Virus record (IMG/VR): IMGVR_UViG_3300032288_000390
Span: 1 to 29,218 of that record
Reading direction: 5' to 3' (one strand)
DNA: 29,218 bases
Source: a virus
The translations under genes and the position numbers were made by a program. A model generated the notes under the pieces. The model ran no database searches. It worked only from the letters and a program-made list of their open reading frames with translations, and was not told the DNA's origin. The stretch's first letter is position 1, and each line of letters opens with the position of its first letter. Below, in pieces: positions 1-6,115 of the stretch.

Positions 1-86
1 CACCAGAGATAAGAGCAAGAATGCTGGCAATCAAAGCATCTGGCGAAAGCGCAAATCAATCAATCATCACGAAGGGAAATCTATGA
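1..86 (+). CDS. 3' end of an unidentified gene (partial)
   Basis: The frame starting at base 3 is open from the window edge to a TGA at 84-86 and encodes the last 27 residues of a protein whose start lies outside the window (ending ...SIITKGNL). Its stop overlaps the ATG of the next gene as ATGA, the same coupling used along this whole gene chain, which is the main reason to call it real. The fragment is too short to assign a family. The frame from base 2 is also open and is in phase with the next gene, so an alternative is that the next gene simply starts further upstream. Confidence 0.5.
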   Translation, partial: PEIRARMLAIKASGESANQSIITKGNL

Positions 87-310
87 TCAACGCATTTTTA
101 AATCAAAAGGGTATCAAACTTGCCTACTGCGATTACATCGCATCAATTATTAAAAAAGAATTATTGCCAAACGATCATGCAAAGTTGCTTGATGAAGTTG
201 GAAAGATTCAATTTAATTTTGGACCCGAGGGCGAGTTTGATACGACAAAGACAATAGATGTATTAGACATGCAAGGCAAGATGTATCGCATAACTATCCA
301 AGAGTTATGA
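83..310 (+). CDS. Small phage protein of unknown function
   Basis: This encodes 75 residues with no domain I recognise. The protein is mixed alpha/beta in appearance, acidic towards the C-terminus, with no signal peptide or membrane segment. The ATG at 83 is preceded by a good ribosome binding site (AAGGG at 72-76, six bases upstream) and overlaps the stop of the preceding partial frame as ATGA. The frame stays open upstream to the window edge, but the binding site favours this start. The stop overlaps the start of the zinc-ribbon gene. Function unknown. Confidence 0.7.
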   Translation: MINAFLNQKGIKLAYCDYIASIIKKELLPNDHAKLLDEVGKIQFNFGPEGEFDTTKTIDVLDMQGKMYRITIQEL

Positions 311-468
311 AATGCCCGTTATGCAACGCGCCAACGGATGTTAAACAGACGTTGAATAGAGATGGTGAATACGTTAGACGCAGAATGTGTTTTAACCGCC
401 ATACGTTTAGCACAAAGGAAGTGCCAATAAACGAACCAAAACCAAAACGTAATTATCGAGATCAATAA
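307..468 (+). CDS. Small zinc-ribbon protein, NrdR/Ogr-like fold
   Basis: This 53-residue protein begins MKCPLC and has a second metal-binding half near residues 24-35 (RRRMCFNRHTF). The layout, a CxxC at residues 3-6, then an Arg-rich turn and a Cys plus His about 22 residues later followed by FST, resembles the N-terminal zinc ribbon of NrdR repressors and Ogr/Delta-type phage activators. The second pair is Cys28 and His32 rather than CxxC. In known families such ribbons bind DNA or RNA polymerase, so a regulator of phage transcription is a reasonable inference, not shown. The C-terminus is short and basic. It starts in an ATGA overlap with the gene before; the next gene starts 11 bases after its stop. 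Confidence 0.75.
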   Translation: MKCPLCNAPTDVKQTLNRDGEYVRRRMCFNRHTFSTKEVPINEPKPKRNYRDQ

Positions 469-479
469 AAGGAGTAAAC

Positions 480-815
480 ATGACAGAGCATGACATTAGC
501 CCATTTAAGGCATTGGACTTTATACGAGACAACGCGCAAGCGTATGCGCAAGCAAAGGCAAACGTTGTCTACATGACAGAGTATCGCAAGACTATCAAAG
601 CAACATTAATGGCAAGTTGCTCTGAGAAAACAGAGTCGGCAAAAGAAACGTATGCGTATTCACATGATGATTACAAACATCATTTGCGTGCGTTGCAAAT
701 AGCCGTAGAGCAAGCAGAAAAAATGCGTTGGCTAATGATTGCCGCAGAAGCCAAGATCGAGGTCTGGCGGTCGCTTGAATCATCTGCACGTGCTGAAGGG
801 AGATCGACACAATGA
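480..815 (+). CDS. Conserved phage protein of unknown function
   Basis: This 111-residue, almost wholly helical protein has the pattern SPFKALDFIRDNA at the N-terminus and a C-terminal helix ending in KIEVWRSLESSARAEGR. I recognise this as a family common in phages of proteobacteria, annotated only as hypothetical. The central part (residues 38-60) carries a Tyr/His-rich segment. A strong ribosome binding site (GGAG at 471-474) lies before the ATG at 480, the clearest in the early chain, so this may be a translational restart point. The stop overlaps the next start as ATGA. Function unknown. Confidence 0.85.
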   Translation: MTEHDISPFKALDFIRDNAQAYAQAKANVVYMTEYRKTIKATLMASCSEKTESAKETYAYSHDDYKHHLRALQIAVEQAEKMRWLMIAAEAKIEVWRSLESSARAEGRSTQ

Positions 816-1042
816 CACAAGATGAAATCATTGAACTGGCTTTAAAGGTTGATTTGATGGGGCATGAATTGGCATATTCCGATTGGTATAAAAATAGGCT
901 TAAAGCCTTTGGCAAACTGGTAGCAGAGAAAGAGCGTGAGCAATGCGCCTTGTTATGCGAAAAAATGAAATACACAGGATTTGGATATGAGCCAGAAGCA
1001 CCTCGGCTTGCAAAGAAAATCCGAGCAAGGAGTAACCAATGA
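812..1042 (+). CDS. Conserved small phage protein of unknown function
   Basis: This 76-residue protein begins MTQDEIIELA and has a central helix with the pattern VAEKEREQCALLCEKM, then a C-terminal AKKIRARS. This arrangement is very common in small phage proteins next to recombination or replication genes, but no activity is known. Two cysteines (Cys45 and Cys49, spacing CxxxC) are visible. It is joined by ATGA overlaps at both ends. The next gene has a good AAGGAG site inside the end of this frame. Confidence 0.8.
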   Translation: MTQDEIIELALKVDLMGHELAYSDWYKNRLKAFGKLVAEKEREQCALLCEKMKYTGFGYEPEAPRLAKKIRARSNQ

Positions 1043-1716
1043 CCCCACTAATTAAAGAAATGATTAAATTAGTATCTGTTGCAAATTTAGACCCAACGCA
1101 AATGCAATGGTTTGATGTAACAAATATATTTAATAAAAAAATTGATTGGAATCCAAAAAAACATTTATTGCATCCAGCCCCATATAAAAACATGATGCTT
1201 TGTGGACGCACAGAACAAGGCAATTTTATTGTGTCTGTTTTAACTGAACCTGAAGCAACCATAGTGTCTGGTTGGATATTGAAGCCAAATGGATACAAAA
1301 AACTCGGTTCATTTTTATTTGCTGAACATAATGGTGAGCCTAAAATTGGGCAAGTTGATGAATTAGTTGACCCTAAAGACCAATCTATGATGGTAAGTAT
1401 TGTTTCTATGTTTTATGCGTCATTAGATACTAAAGTCGAAGCATATACACCAATAGTAAAAGACACATTTACAAATCGTAGAAAAATTCAACAAGGTAAA
1501 TTACCAACATATGATTGGCATACAGTAGTAATTGAGTCATCTAAACCTAAGAAAGAATATCAAGGAGGTACACACACAAGCCCTCGCAGGCATCAATCAA
1601 GAGGTCATTGGCGTACATATAAATCTGGCAAACGTGGTTGGGTTAAGGAATGCTGGAAAGGCGATGCAAGTAGAGGTAATGTATTTAAAGATTATGTTAT
1701 TGGAAAAAAGAAATGA
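1039..1716 (+). CDS. Phage protein with conserved C-terminal RGHWR...CWKGD motif
   Basis: This encodes 225 residues. The N-terminal two thirds looks like a mixed alpha/beta domain without a motif I can name. The C-terminal 43 residues (about 176-218) hold a dense basic/aromatic pattern: SPRRHQSRGHWRTYKSG, then WVKECWKGD and FKDY. I have seen this tail on phage and plasmid proteins of otherwise different composition, annotated as hypothetical; a nucleic-acid contact is possible given the charge but is inference. AAGGAG lies before the ATG, and both ends use ATGA overlaps. Confidence 0.8.
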   Translation: MTPLIKEMIKLVSVANLDPTQMQWFDVTNIFNKKIDWNPKKHLLHPAPYKNMMLCGRTEQGNFIVSVLTEPEATIVSGWILKPNGYKKLGSFLFAEHNGEPKIGQVDELVDPKDQSMMVSIVSMFYASLDTKVEAYTPIVKDTFTNRRKIQQGKLPTYDWHTVVIESSKPKKEYQGGTHTSPRRHQSRGHWRTYKSGKRGWVKECWKGDASRGNVFKDYVIGKKK

Positions 1717-2135
1717 CACAACAAGAAATTCAAGAACTAGCAGGACATCGCCAAGTGCCAGCATGGGTGATTAAGTTGGTGGGTGACTGCTTGGCTAAAG
1801 AGCGTGAGCAAGAGCCTGTGGCGTGGCGTTACAAACCAGTCAGAGAAAATAATCCAAGATGGGAATACACAACAAACCATCCATTGGATATGGGTGACGG
1901 CTATCTTCGTCCAACATTGGTTGAGTATTGCAAGTGTATTGAGCCTTTGTATGCAAAAGAAAAGCCAAAACTTATGCTTGAAAAGTTCCGCGAAATGAAG
2001 GATTTGCTTGATGCCCCCACCCTACCACAGCGCACATGGGTTGGGCTTCCTGAATCTGCGTTTGCAGGCATGACTTTGCAACAAGTGACCGCGATGAAGT
2101 ATGCAGAACAAATATTGAAAGATCAAAACACATGA
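1713..2135 (+). CDS. Phage protein of the EPVAW...EPLY type, unknown function
   Basis: This 140-residue protein carries the segments EPVAWRY (about residues 34-40), EPLYA (about 77-81) and PQRTWVGLPESAFAGM (about 105-120). That modular set occurs in many small phage proteins, sometimes joined in different orders, and has no known activity. The gene is linked by ATGA overlaps on both sides. The next gene carries related segments, which suggests the two come from the same module pool. Confidence 0.75.
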   Translation: MTQQEIQELAGHRQVPAWVIKLVGDCLAKEREQEPVAWRYKPVRENNPRWEYTTNHPLDMGDGYLRPTLVEYCKCIEPLYAKEKPKLMLEKFREMKDLLDAPTLPQRTWVGLPESAFAGMTLQQVTAMKYAEQILKDQNT

Positions 2136-2374
2136 GCAAACGAGAACCTACGGCATGGATTACGGAAAACGGAAAAGGCTGGTTGCGTTGGCATAACAAG
2201 AACGATGCTGAAATTAATAAAACAAGTGTTCCACTTTACAAACATTCCAAACGTGAGCCATTAAGCGATGAAGAAATTGCTTTAATTTCCGCTGAATGTT
2301 CACTCAGAACGCCAAGTGATATTTATTTTGCCCGAGCCATCGAAGCCGCCCACGGCATTAAGGGGAAAGCATGA
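2132..2374 (+). CDS. Small phage protein related to the preceding module family
   Basis: This 80-residue protein begins MSKREPTAWI, contains VPLYKH (about residues 32-37), and ends with LSDEEIALI...FARAIEAAHGIKGKA. The TAWI/PLY pair echoes EPVAW/EPLY of the gene before, and the end resembles the DEEI...ARAIEA ends of many short phage proteins. Function unknown. It has ATGA overlaps with both neighbours, the downstream one being the truncated RusA-like frame. Confidence 0.75.
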   Translation: MSKREPTAWITENGKGWLRWHNKNDAEINKTSVPLYKHSKREPLSDEEIALISAECSLRTPSDIYFARAIEAAHGIKGKA

Positions 2375-2526
2375 CTTTGGTTGTAACTTTCACAATTGAC
2401 GGAGACCCCGTACCCAAGGGCAGACCACGTTTTGCTCGTAGAGGTCAGTTTGTCCAAACTTACACCGATTCCAAGACTTTGGAATACGAAACCCATGTAG
2501 CAATGAGAGCAAGGAAACAAGCATGA
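2371..2526 (+). pseudogene. Truncated RusA-like Holliday junction resolvase (N-terminal part only)
   Basis: The 51-residue frame MTLVVTFTIDGDPVPKGRPRF... matches the start of phage RusA-type resolvases: a first beta strand, the GxPVPKGRPRF loop (residues 11-21), and the YTDSKTLEYE region (31-40). RusA proteins are usually about 120-140 residues and their catalytic aspartates lie in the second half, which is absent here. The bases after the stop do not continue the family in another frame that I can see. It keeps ATGA overlaps with both neighbours, so it may still be translated, but it cannot be an active resolvase alone. A deletion remnant is the simplest reading. Confidence 0.7.
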
Positions 2527-2660
2527 AAAGACCAAAGCCAAGTAAACAATTCTGTCTTGAAAGTGCCAAGTATTATCACGACAATGATTGCCCGTTGATG
2601 ATGTGGGATTGGTTAGTCATGTGGGCTTTTTACGATATGTACGTGGTTGCATATCGATGA
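2523..2660 (+). CDS. Short Trp/Tyr-rich protein of unknown function
   Basis: This 45-residue frame begins MKRPKPSKQF and has an aromatic, weakly hydrophobic second half (MMWDWLVMWAFYDMYVVAY). The second half could be a membrane-seeking or amphipathic helix, though it contains two Asp residues. The only support for it being a gene is exact ATGA overlap with the frame before (2523-2526) and the one after (2657-2660). I do not recognise a family. It could be a by-product of the deletion that truncated the RusA-like gene. Confidence 0.45.
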   Translation: MKRPKPSKQFCLESAKYYHDNDCPLMMWDWLVMWAFYDMYVVAYR

Positions 2661-3154
2661 TAAGAGTCACATTAACAAAAACAGAATACGCAATTCTGGA
2701 GTTTGTTGGCAACATGCGTCACTCTATTACAAGTGCATCAGGCACAGAGATGAAACAAGATACAACAATGAATGCTTTGCAAGCAAGCATTGATGGTGTC
2801 ATTACAGAGTACGCAGTTGCTAGATATTTAAATCTACATCTTGATTTGAATTGCGACTATCGAAAGTTTGGCGCGGACTTAGTTTCTCGTCTTGGCAATC
2901 ACATAGACGTAAAGTCCACAAGACGCGCAAACGGCAACTTGAATGCAGTAGGTTGGTCGAACGGAAAGTGTGCCGATATTTTTGTCTTGACCGAAATTCT
3001 GCATTCTGCCGTTGGTATAGTCGGTTGGATTCCCCGCGACTTGTTGTTGCAAGATGCGAACATTGTTGTGCCAAAAGATCGTGCGCCATACTATTCAGTT
3101 GATCGTTCCAAGTTGCAATTATTTTATGAACAAGCAGACGCAAAAACACTTTAA
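2657..3154 (+). CDS. PD-(D/E)XK-like nuclease-fold protein
   Basis: With the ATG at 2657, which overlaps the preceding stop as ATGA, the protein has 165 residues; the frame is open further upstream but that start lacks coupling. Residues Glu51 (ITEYAVARYL), Asp74 (FGADL) and Asp84-Val-Lys86 (HIDVKST) give the E...D...DxK pattern of the PD-(D/E)XK nuclease fold. A later GxVGWIPRDLL (about 120-131) matches the end of a family of small phage proteins that I know as uncharacterised, many of which have lost the metal ligands; here they appear intact. A DNA nuclease role in recombination, host DNA breakdown or repair is inference. Confidence 0.7.
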   Translation: MIRVTLTKTEYAILEFVGNMRHSITSASGTEMKQDTTMNALQASIDGVITEYAVARYLNLHLDLNCDYRKFGADLVSRLGNHIDVKSTRRANGNLNAVGWSNGKCADIFVLTEILHSAVGIVGWIPRDLLLQDANIVVPKDRAPYYSVDRSKLQLFYEQADAKTL

Positions 3155-3422
3155 CGCTCTTGCCGAATTGGGTTGCATACTTTGCTGGCATCTTGGCAAT
3201 AGAGGTACGCCAGCAGAGATTCATCACATAAGACGCTATGGCGGTAAACGTGACAACGCGCCTGTCATACCGCTATGCACTGAGCATCATCGTGGCAATA
3301 CTGGAGTACACGGGTTAGGTGCAAAAGGTTTTGAAAAACACTACGGCATTGATCAAGATTTTCTTTTGAACTTATGCGCTGAAAAACTTACGCAAATGGG
3401 CGAGTACCCGTTTTATCAATAA
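3126..3422 (+). CDS. Ref-like HNH nuclease (RecA-dependent nuclease family)
   Basis: The 98-residue protein from the ATG at 3126 shows Cys17-x2-Cys20, AEIHHIRR (His33-His34), and PLCTEHHRGNTGVHG (Cys51, His54, His55, His62). This spacing matches the C-terminal nuclease domain of phage P1 Ref, which cuts DNA at RecA-made displacement loops and binds zinc. P1 Ref is about twice as long because of a basic DNA-binding N-terminus that is missing here, as in many small phage homologues. The start lies 29 bases inside the upstream gene. An earlier in-frame start at 3054 adds residues that do not fit the family. Its 3' end overlaps the convergent endolysin gene. Confidence 0.8.
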   Translation: MNKQTQKHFNALAELGCILCWHLGNRGTPAEIHHIRRYGGKRDNAPVIPLCTEHHRGNTGVHGLGAKGFEKHYGIDQDFLLNLCAEKLTQMGEYPFYQ

Positions 3423-3855
3423 TTAGTTGCGACTTCTTTGGTGCATCGCCTTCGTGCGTTGGAATCGCTACATGTGTCCAACGATCAAACTCGCGTATGA
3501 CTTGTGCATACGGCAATTCACTTTTAATAATTGCACGCGTTACTTCATCTGGTGTCATACCACTAACGCGTATATCTGCCGCGCATCCGCGCCTATGATC
3601 GCTTGTATCTTTAGAGCCTATTGCCGTATTGACTGCGTGTGATCTAAACCCGCTGTTAACAATAATTGGTTTATTGCCAAGCACTACTCGCACTTGCTCA
3701 AGAAATGCCGCAAGTCGTGGCAGATTTGCAAGTGCATCAATCGTCACCTCTCGACCATCTATGATGCACAACTCCGCATTGGTAGGAGTGTTATCAAATT
3801 CGCGGTGGTCTGTGTGTGTCAAATCTTCAAACGTAAAATGTTCTGTTAAGTTCAT
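3388..3855 (-). CDS. Peptidase M15 endolysin
   Basis: This 155-residue protein is a zinc-dependent DD-carboxypeptidase/endopeptidase of the M15 type (Peptidase_M15_3 group), which cuts the peptide part of murein at lysis. Ligands are visible: His87 in SDHRRG, Asp94 in CAADI and His128 in WTHVAI, with the family SGFRSHAVN segment at 68-76. No signal peptide is present, so export by the neighbouring holin is expected. The start overlaps the holin stop (ATGA at 3852-3855). The 3' end overlaps the convergent plus-strand Ref-like gene by 35 bases, with no terminator between them. Confidence 0.9.
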   Translation of the reverse strand: MNLTEHFTFEDLTHTDHREFDNTPTNAELCIIDGREVTIDALANLPRLAAFLEQVRVVLGNKPIIVNSGFRSHAVNTAIGSKDTSDHRRGCAADIRVSGMTPDEVTRAIIKSELPYAQVIREFDRWTHVAIPTHEGDAPKKSQLIIDKTGTRPFA

Positions 3856-4331
3856 TTTTTACCGCCCTTTATAGCCATGATATTTTCGATTGTCTTGCCT
3901 CCGAAATAGGCGGTCATCACTAACATGCCCCATTGTCCCAATAGATTAACGTATGACTCATTTACTTGATGCCCAAATGCAGACATAAGCGCAAACACGT
4001 TGTACGTTGACAAAAGATAAACAAGCGTTGCGGGTCGTATGTTTTTATTTAACCAACCATCGGATTGATTGTCCGATTTCCACCGATCAGTTACGTTGTT
4101 ATCTTCATTCTTCTGCGCATCCATTGCGACTTTAGTTAATTCAAGTTCGTACTCTTTTATTTTTTCTGTCGCTTCTGGATTACCCACAATAGCCTTTGCA
4201 ACAGACTCAACGGAATCAGAAACGCCAAGGCGAGAAGCCAAAGCGGTAACAGCAACAGCACCCATAGGACCAGCGATAGCAGTTGCCAATGTGGGTGCGA
4301 TACCCTTGAGTAGACCGAGTAGTTCATTCAT
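3852..4331 (-). CDS. Holin, GTA 3-TM type
   Basis: This 159-residue protein resembles the 'holin of 3TMs, for gene-transfer release' family. Hydrophobic segments are seen at about residues 10-36 (Gly/Ala-rich), 101-120 and 128-148. The family signature of an acidic helix followed by DRW...D...WLNKNIRP sits between the first and second segments. Family members make the inner-membrane lesions that release endolysin. It lies directly before the M15 endolysin and is coupled by ATGA overlaps to genes on both sides. Confidence 0.85.
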   Translation of the reverse strand: MNELLGLLKGIAPTLATAIAGPMGAVAVTALASRLGVSDSVESVAKAIVGNPEATEKIKEYELELTKVAMDAQKNEDNNVTDRWKSDNQSDGWLNKNIRPATLVYLLSTYNVFALMSAFGHQVNESYVNLLGQWGMLVMTAYFGGKTIENIMAIKGGKK

Positions 4332-4480
4332 TGAACCTCCTGTAATTGCTTTATTAAACGATTAACTTGCCGTTCTTTTTTTTCAATTCTTACTTCTGCT
4401 TTTTGAATCTTAATCCACATGTGAATCATTACAGGCGTGATGATAAGTAGGATTGCAAGTATTATGCAAACCAAAATCAT
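4328..4480 (-). CDS. Small protein with one membrane helix and coiled coil (possible inner-membrane spanin)
   Basis: I place the start at 4480, where ATG overlaps the upstream TGA as ATGA and GAGG lies five bases before it; a longer frame from 4522 lacks a binding site. The 50-residue product has a hydrophobic helix at residues 2-24 and then a charged heptad-like helix (KIQKAEVRIEKKERQVNRL) to the end. One N-terminal membrane helix plus a coiled coil is the plan of inner-membrane spanins, and the place beside holin and endolysin fits, but it is short and no partner lipoprotein was identified. It could also be an antiholin or holin accessory. Confidence 0.7.
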   Translation of the reverse strand: MILVCIILAILLIITPVMIHMWIKIQKAEVRIEKKERQVNRLIKQLQEVQ

Positions 4481-5190
4481 AGTGCCTCGGAAAATGAAGT
4501 TACCCATACCGCCCACAGCCATGCAACTATTACAAGAGTTAGAAACAAACCAGCAATCATTTCTGTTTGCTCACGCTCAATTCTTTCCCGCCTGTTAGTT
4601 TCTTGTTGCCGTCTTATGCGAATTTGTTCCTTGCGTTTTAATTGCTCGGCTTGTACTTTGCTATAAATCTGATTGTAATTCTCCCACAAGGGACCCAGTT
4701 GTGCTGGCACGTTTGCACCACGCATCATGCCACTAAGTTTTACGTATGACTGATCGAGTTCATTCTTGTAAACGCTTAACTCTAATATTACTTCTGGGTC
4801 TGGGTCTATGCTGGTAAAAACTTCCTCATACTTTATCTCCACGTACTCGGTTAATTCTTTGTGATGCCGAAAAAATGCGCCTAGATGCCCAATAAATTGT
4901 TGAACAATCTCAGTCTCGTTTGGCACATGTTTGATGTAGACTTCTTTTGCCTTTTTTGTTTCCGTAGGCTCTGCGGTTTTGATAGGCTCTGTTTTACTTT
5001 CAAATAAGCCCTTGAAGAAACCCCATATTCCTTTTACGTCAGCAACGATTGCCTTGGCATCTTCGGTTGCTTTTTTTATTTTTTGTACTTTGACTTTGCC
5101 TTCTGACAAGGCTTCACAACAATACGTTATGCCGTCATATGCCGCTTGCATTGCCTTAAAAGCAAGACCAATAGTTAGCGGGTCAAACAC
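4477..5190 (-). CDS. Membrane-anchored coiled-coil protein of the lysis region
   Basis: This 237-residue protein has a short hydrophobic N-terminus (MFDPLTIGLAFKAMQAAYDG), a Lys/Glu/Pro linker at about 60-90, a helical middle, a long charged helix (about 175-208, rich in Arg, Glu and Gln) and a C-terminal membrane helix at about 211-231. Similar proteins sit next to lysis genes in marine and freshwater phages and have no proven role. The start codon is GTG, four bases after the previous gene's stop. A tail-anchored cytoplasmic protein that tunes holin timing is one possibility; this is inference. Confidence 0.75.
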   Translation of the reverse strand: MFDPLTIGLAFKAMQAAYDGITYCCEALSEGKVKVQKIKKATEDAKAIVADVKGIWGFFKGLFESKTEPIKTAEPTETKKAKEVYIKHVPNETEIVQQFIGHLGAFFRHHKELTEYVEIKYEEVFTSIDPDPEVILELSVYKNELDQSYVKLSGMMRGANVPAQLGPLWENYNQIYSKVQAEQLKRKEQIRIRRQQETNRRERIEREQTEMIAGLFLTLVIVAWLWAVWVTSFSEAL

Positions 5191-5194
5191 ATGC

Positions 5195-5389
5195 TTATAT
5201 GCCTAAAAATTTGCGCACAAATTCTGCCGCGACTCCAGGTCCCAATAGCACAACGCCAATGACTGCATAAAGTAAATACTCAATTTTGGTCATGCGTTTT
5301 TCGCCAGCCGTTAATGAGTCATCAATGCGACCATAACGTTCTGCGCATATTGCCTCGTGTACGGCGAGTTTTGTTTCCATAGATTCCAT
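5195..5389 (-). CDS. XhlA-like single-span membrane protein (holin accessory candidate)
   Basis: The ATG at 5389 with GTGAGG just upstream is preferred over a GTG two codons earlier. The 64-residue product has a helical N-terminal half (METKLAVHEAICAERYGRI) and one C-terminal membrane helix (YLLYAVIGVVLLGPGVAAEF, about residues 40-59). This size and plan match phage XhlA-type haemolysin/holin-accessory proteins with the N-terminus in the cytoplasm. It is the first gene of the lysis block after the non-coding stretch, so a promoter for the block may lie upstream of it. Confidence 0.7.
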   Translation of the reverse strand: MESMETKLAVHEAICAERYGRIDDSLTAGEKRMTKIEYLLYAVIGVVLLGPGVAAEFVRKFLGI

Positions 5390-5686
5390 TTGCACCTCAC
5401 GTAAAAAGTTGGATTCGATTCGGTCGTTTTATATACATATCAATGTATACGTGCATAGGAAAGCCAGAAAAATATACACATCAACATCCTCGATTGCTGG
5501 CTTAACATCCAACACGGCTGGAGACTGCAAGACTGGGCGACAAGAGCCAGCATTAAAACGCTCAATCTCCATGCGTGTTAGTTGTTGGCAACCACCTCAT
5601 AAAGCAGAGTGTTTGACTTTCATGTATTTGCACAACAGGAAAAATAAGGCGCTAACCCTTATTTGGTTACCAACGCGGGCAGTATA
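5390..5686. other. Non-coding stretch between glycosyltransferase and lysis genes
   Basis: This is the longest gap in the minus-strand block. It holds the terminator described separately, a perfect 7-base inverted repeat with a 4-base loop (TATACAT/ATGTATA at 5432-5449), and a pair of inverted repeats GCTGGCT/AGCCAGC at 5496-5502 and 5545-5551, the first of which also pairs with AAGCCAG at 5461-5467. Two short minus-strand frames (5429-5572, 47 codons; 5440-5553, 37 codons) overlap each other but lack ribosome binding sites. No clear -35/-10 pair was found. A leader or promoter for the lysis genes is likely by position only. Confidence 0.4.
5640..5664 (-). terminator. Candidate intrinsic terminator after the glycosyltransferase genes
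   Basis: Read on the minus strand there is an 8-base perfect stem AAATAAGG/CCTTATTT with a 7-base loop, running into TTTTT and then CC. It lies 23 bases after the stop of the GT9-like gene. The stem is AU-rich, so termination may be partial. Confidence 0.6.
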
Positions 5687-6115
5687 TCAAAGGCATTTAA
5701 AAACTTCACGCGCTGACACAAACGTTTCTTCATTGTGATCGTATGCCTCCCACCACAAAAACTGATTGCCAGCCAAATATTTTCTGTCTTTTAAAAGATT
5801 AGTATTTTCGGGATGCCCATATATTAGAGGGTCGCTAACTGACCATAATACTATTCCCTTTTTGCCAACTGTCCATGCAAGATGCTGAAAAAAACTATCG
5901 CAAGCAATCCATGTTCTGCACTCAGCAAGTAACGTTTTTAGTTCTGTCATTGGCAAGTCTGTACGAAAGTCATCAACTAATGCAACTTCGTTAGCAACAC
6001 CAATTTGCACTATCGGCTCTTTGATCATTGCAATTAGTTCTTTCCAAAACGGATAATTCTTTGGATTGCGTTTGCCATTAGATAGTGGGCGAGAGTACGG
6101 CTGTATAACTATCAT
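5687..6115 (-). CDS. GT9 (heptosyltransferase-like) C-terminal domain protein
   Basis: This 142-residue protein matches the donor-binding half of family 9 glycosyltransferases: PYSRPLSNGKRNPKNYPFW (about 6-24), PIVQIGV (34-40), LPMTELKTLLAEC (54-66) and CDSFFQHLAWTVGK (72-85). Family 9 enzymes move heptose or related sugars in lipopolysaccharide synthesis. The N-terminal Rossmann half is missing here, but a segment resembling it forms the end of the upstream GT2 protein. The start overlaps that gene's stop as ATGA (6112-6115). The two polypeptides may assemble as one enzyme. Target sugar and acceptor are unknown. Confidence 0.75.
   Translation of the reverse strand: MIVIQPYSRPLSNGKRNPKNYPFWKELIAMIKEPIVQIGVANEVALVDDFRTDLPMTELKTLLAECRTWIACDSFFQHLAWTVGKKGIVLWSVSDPLIYGHPENTNLLKDRKYLAGNQFLWWEAYDHNEETFVSAREVFKCL

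Noticed and set aside
595-1298. Minus-strand frames over the early genes (595-975 and 900-1298)
   Set aside because: They lie antisense to well-coupled plus-strand genes and have no binding site or family likeness.
5429-5572. Minus-strand 47-codon frame with a hydrophobic C-terminus, considered as a spanin
   Set aside because: No ribosome binding site and no family likeness; the nested 37-codon frame has only a poor lipobox (AQSC). Kept as part of the gap description only.
5409-5738. A 109-codon plus-strand frame over the gap before the lysis genes
   Set aside because: Its end lies antisense inside the GT9-like gene, it has no ribosome binding site, and its composition (many Ser, Thr, Arg and Cys, no pattern) looks like chance.
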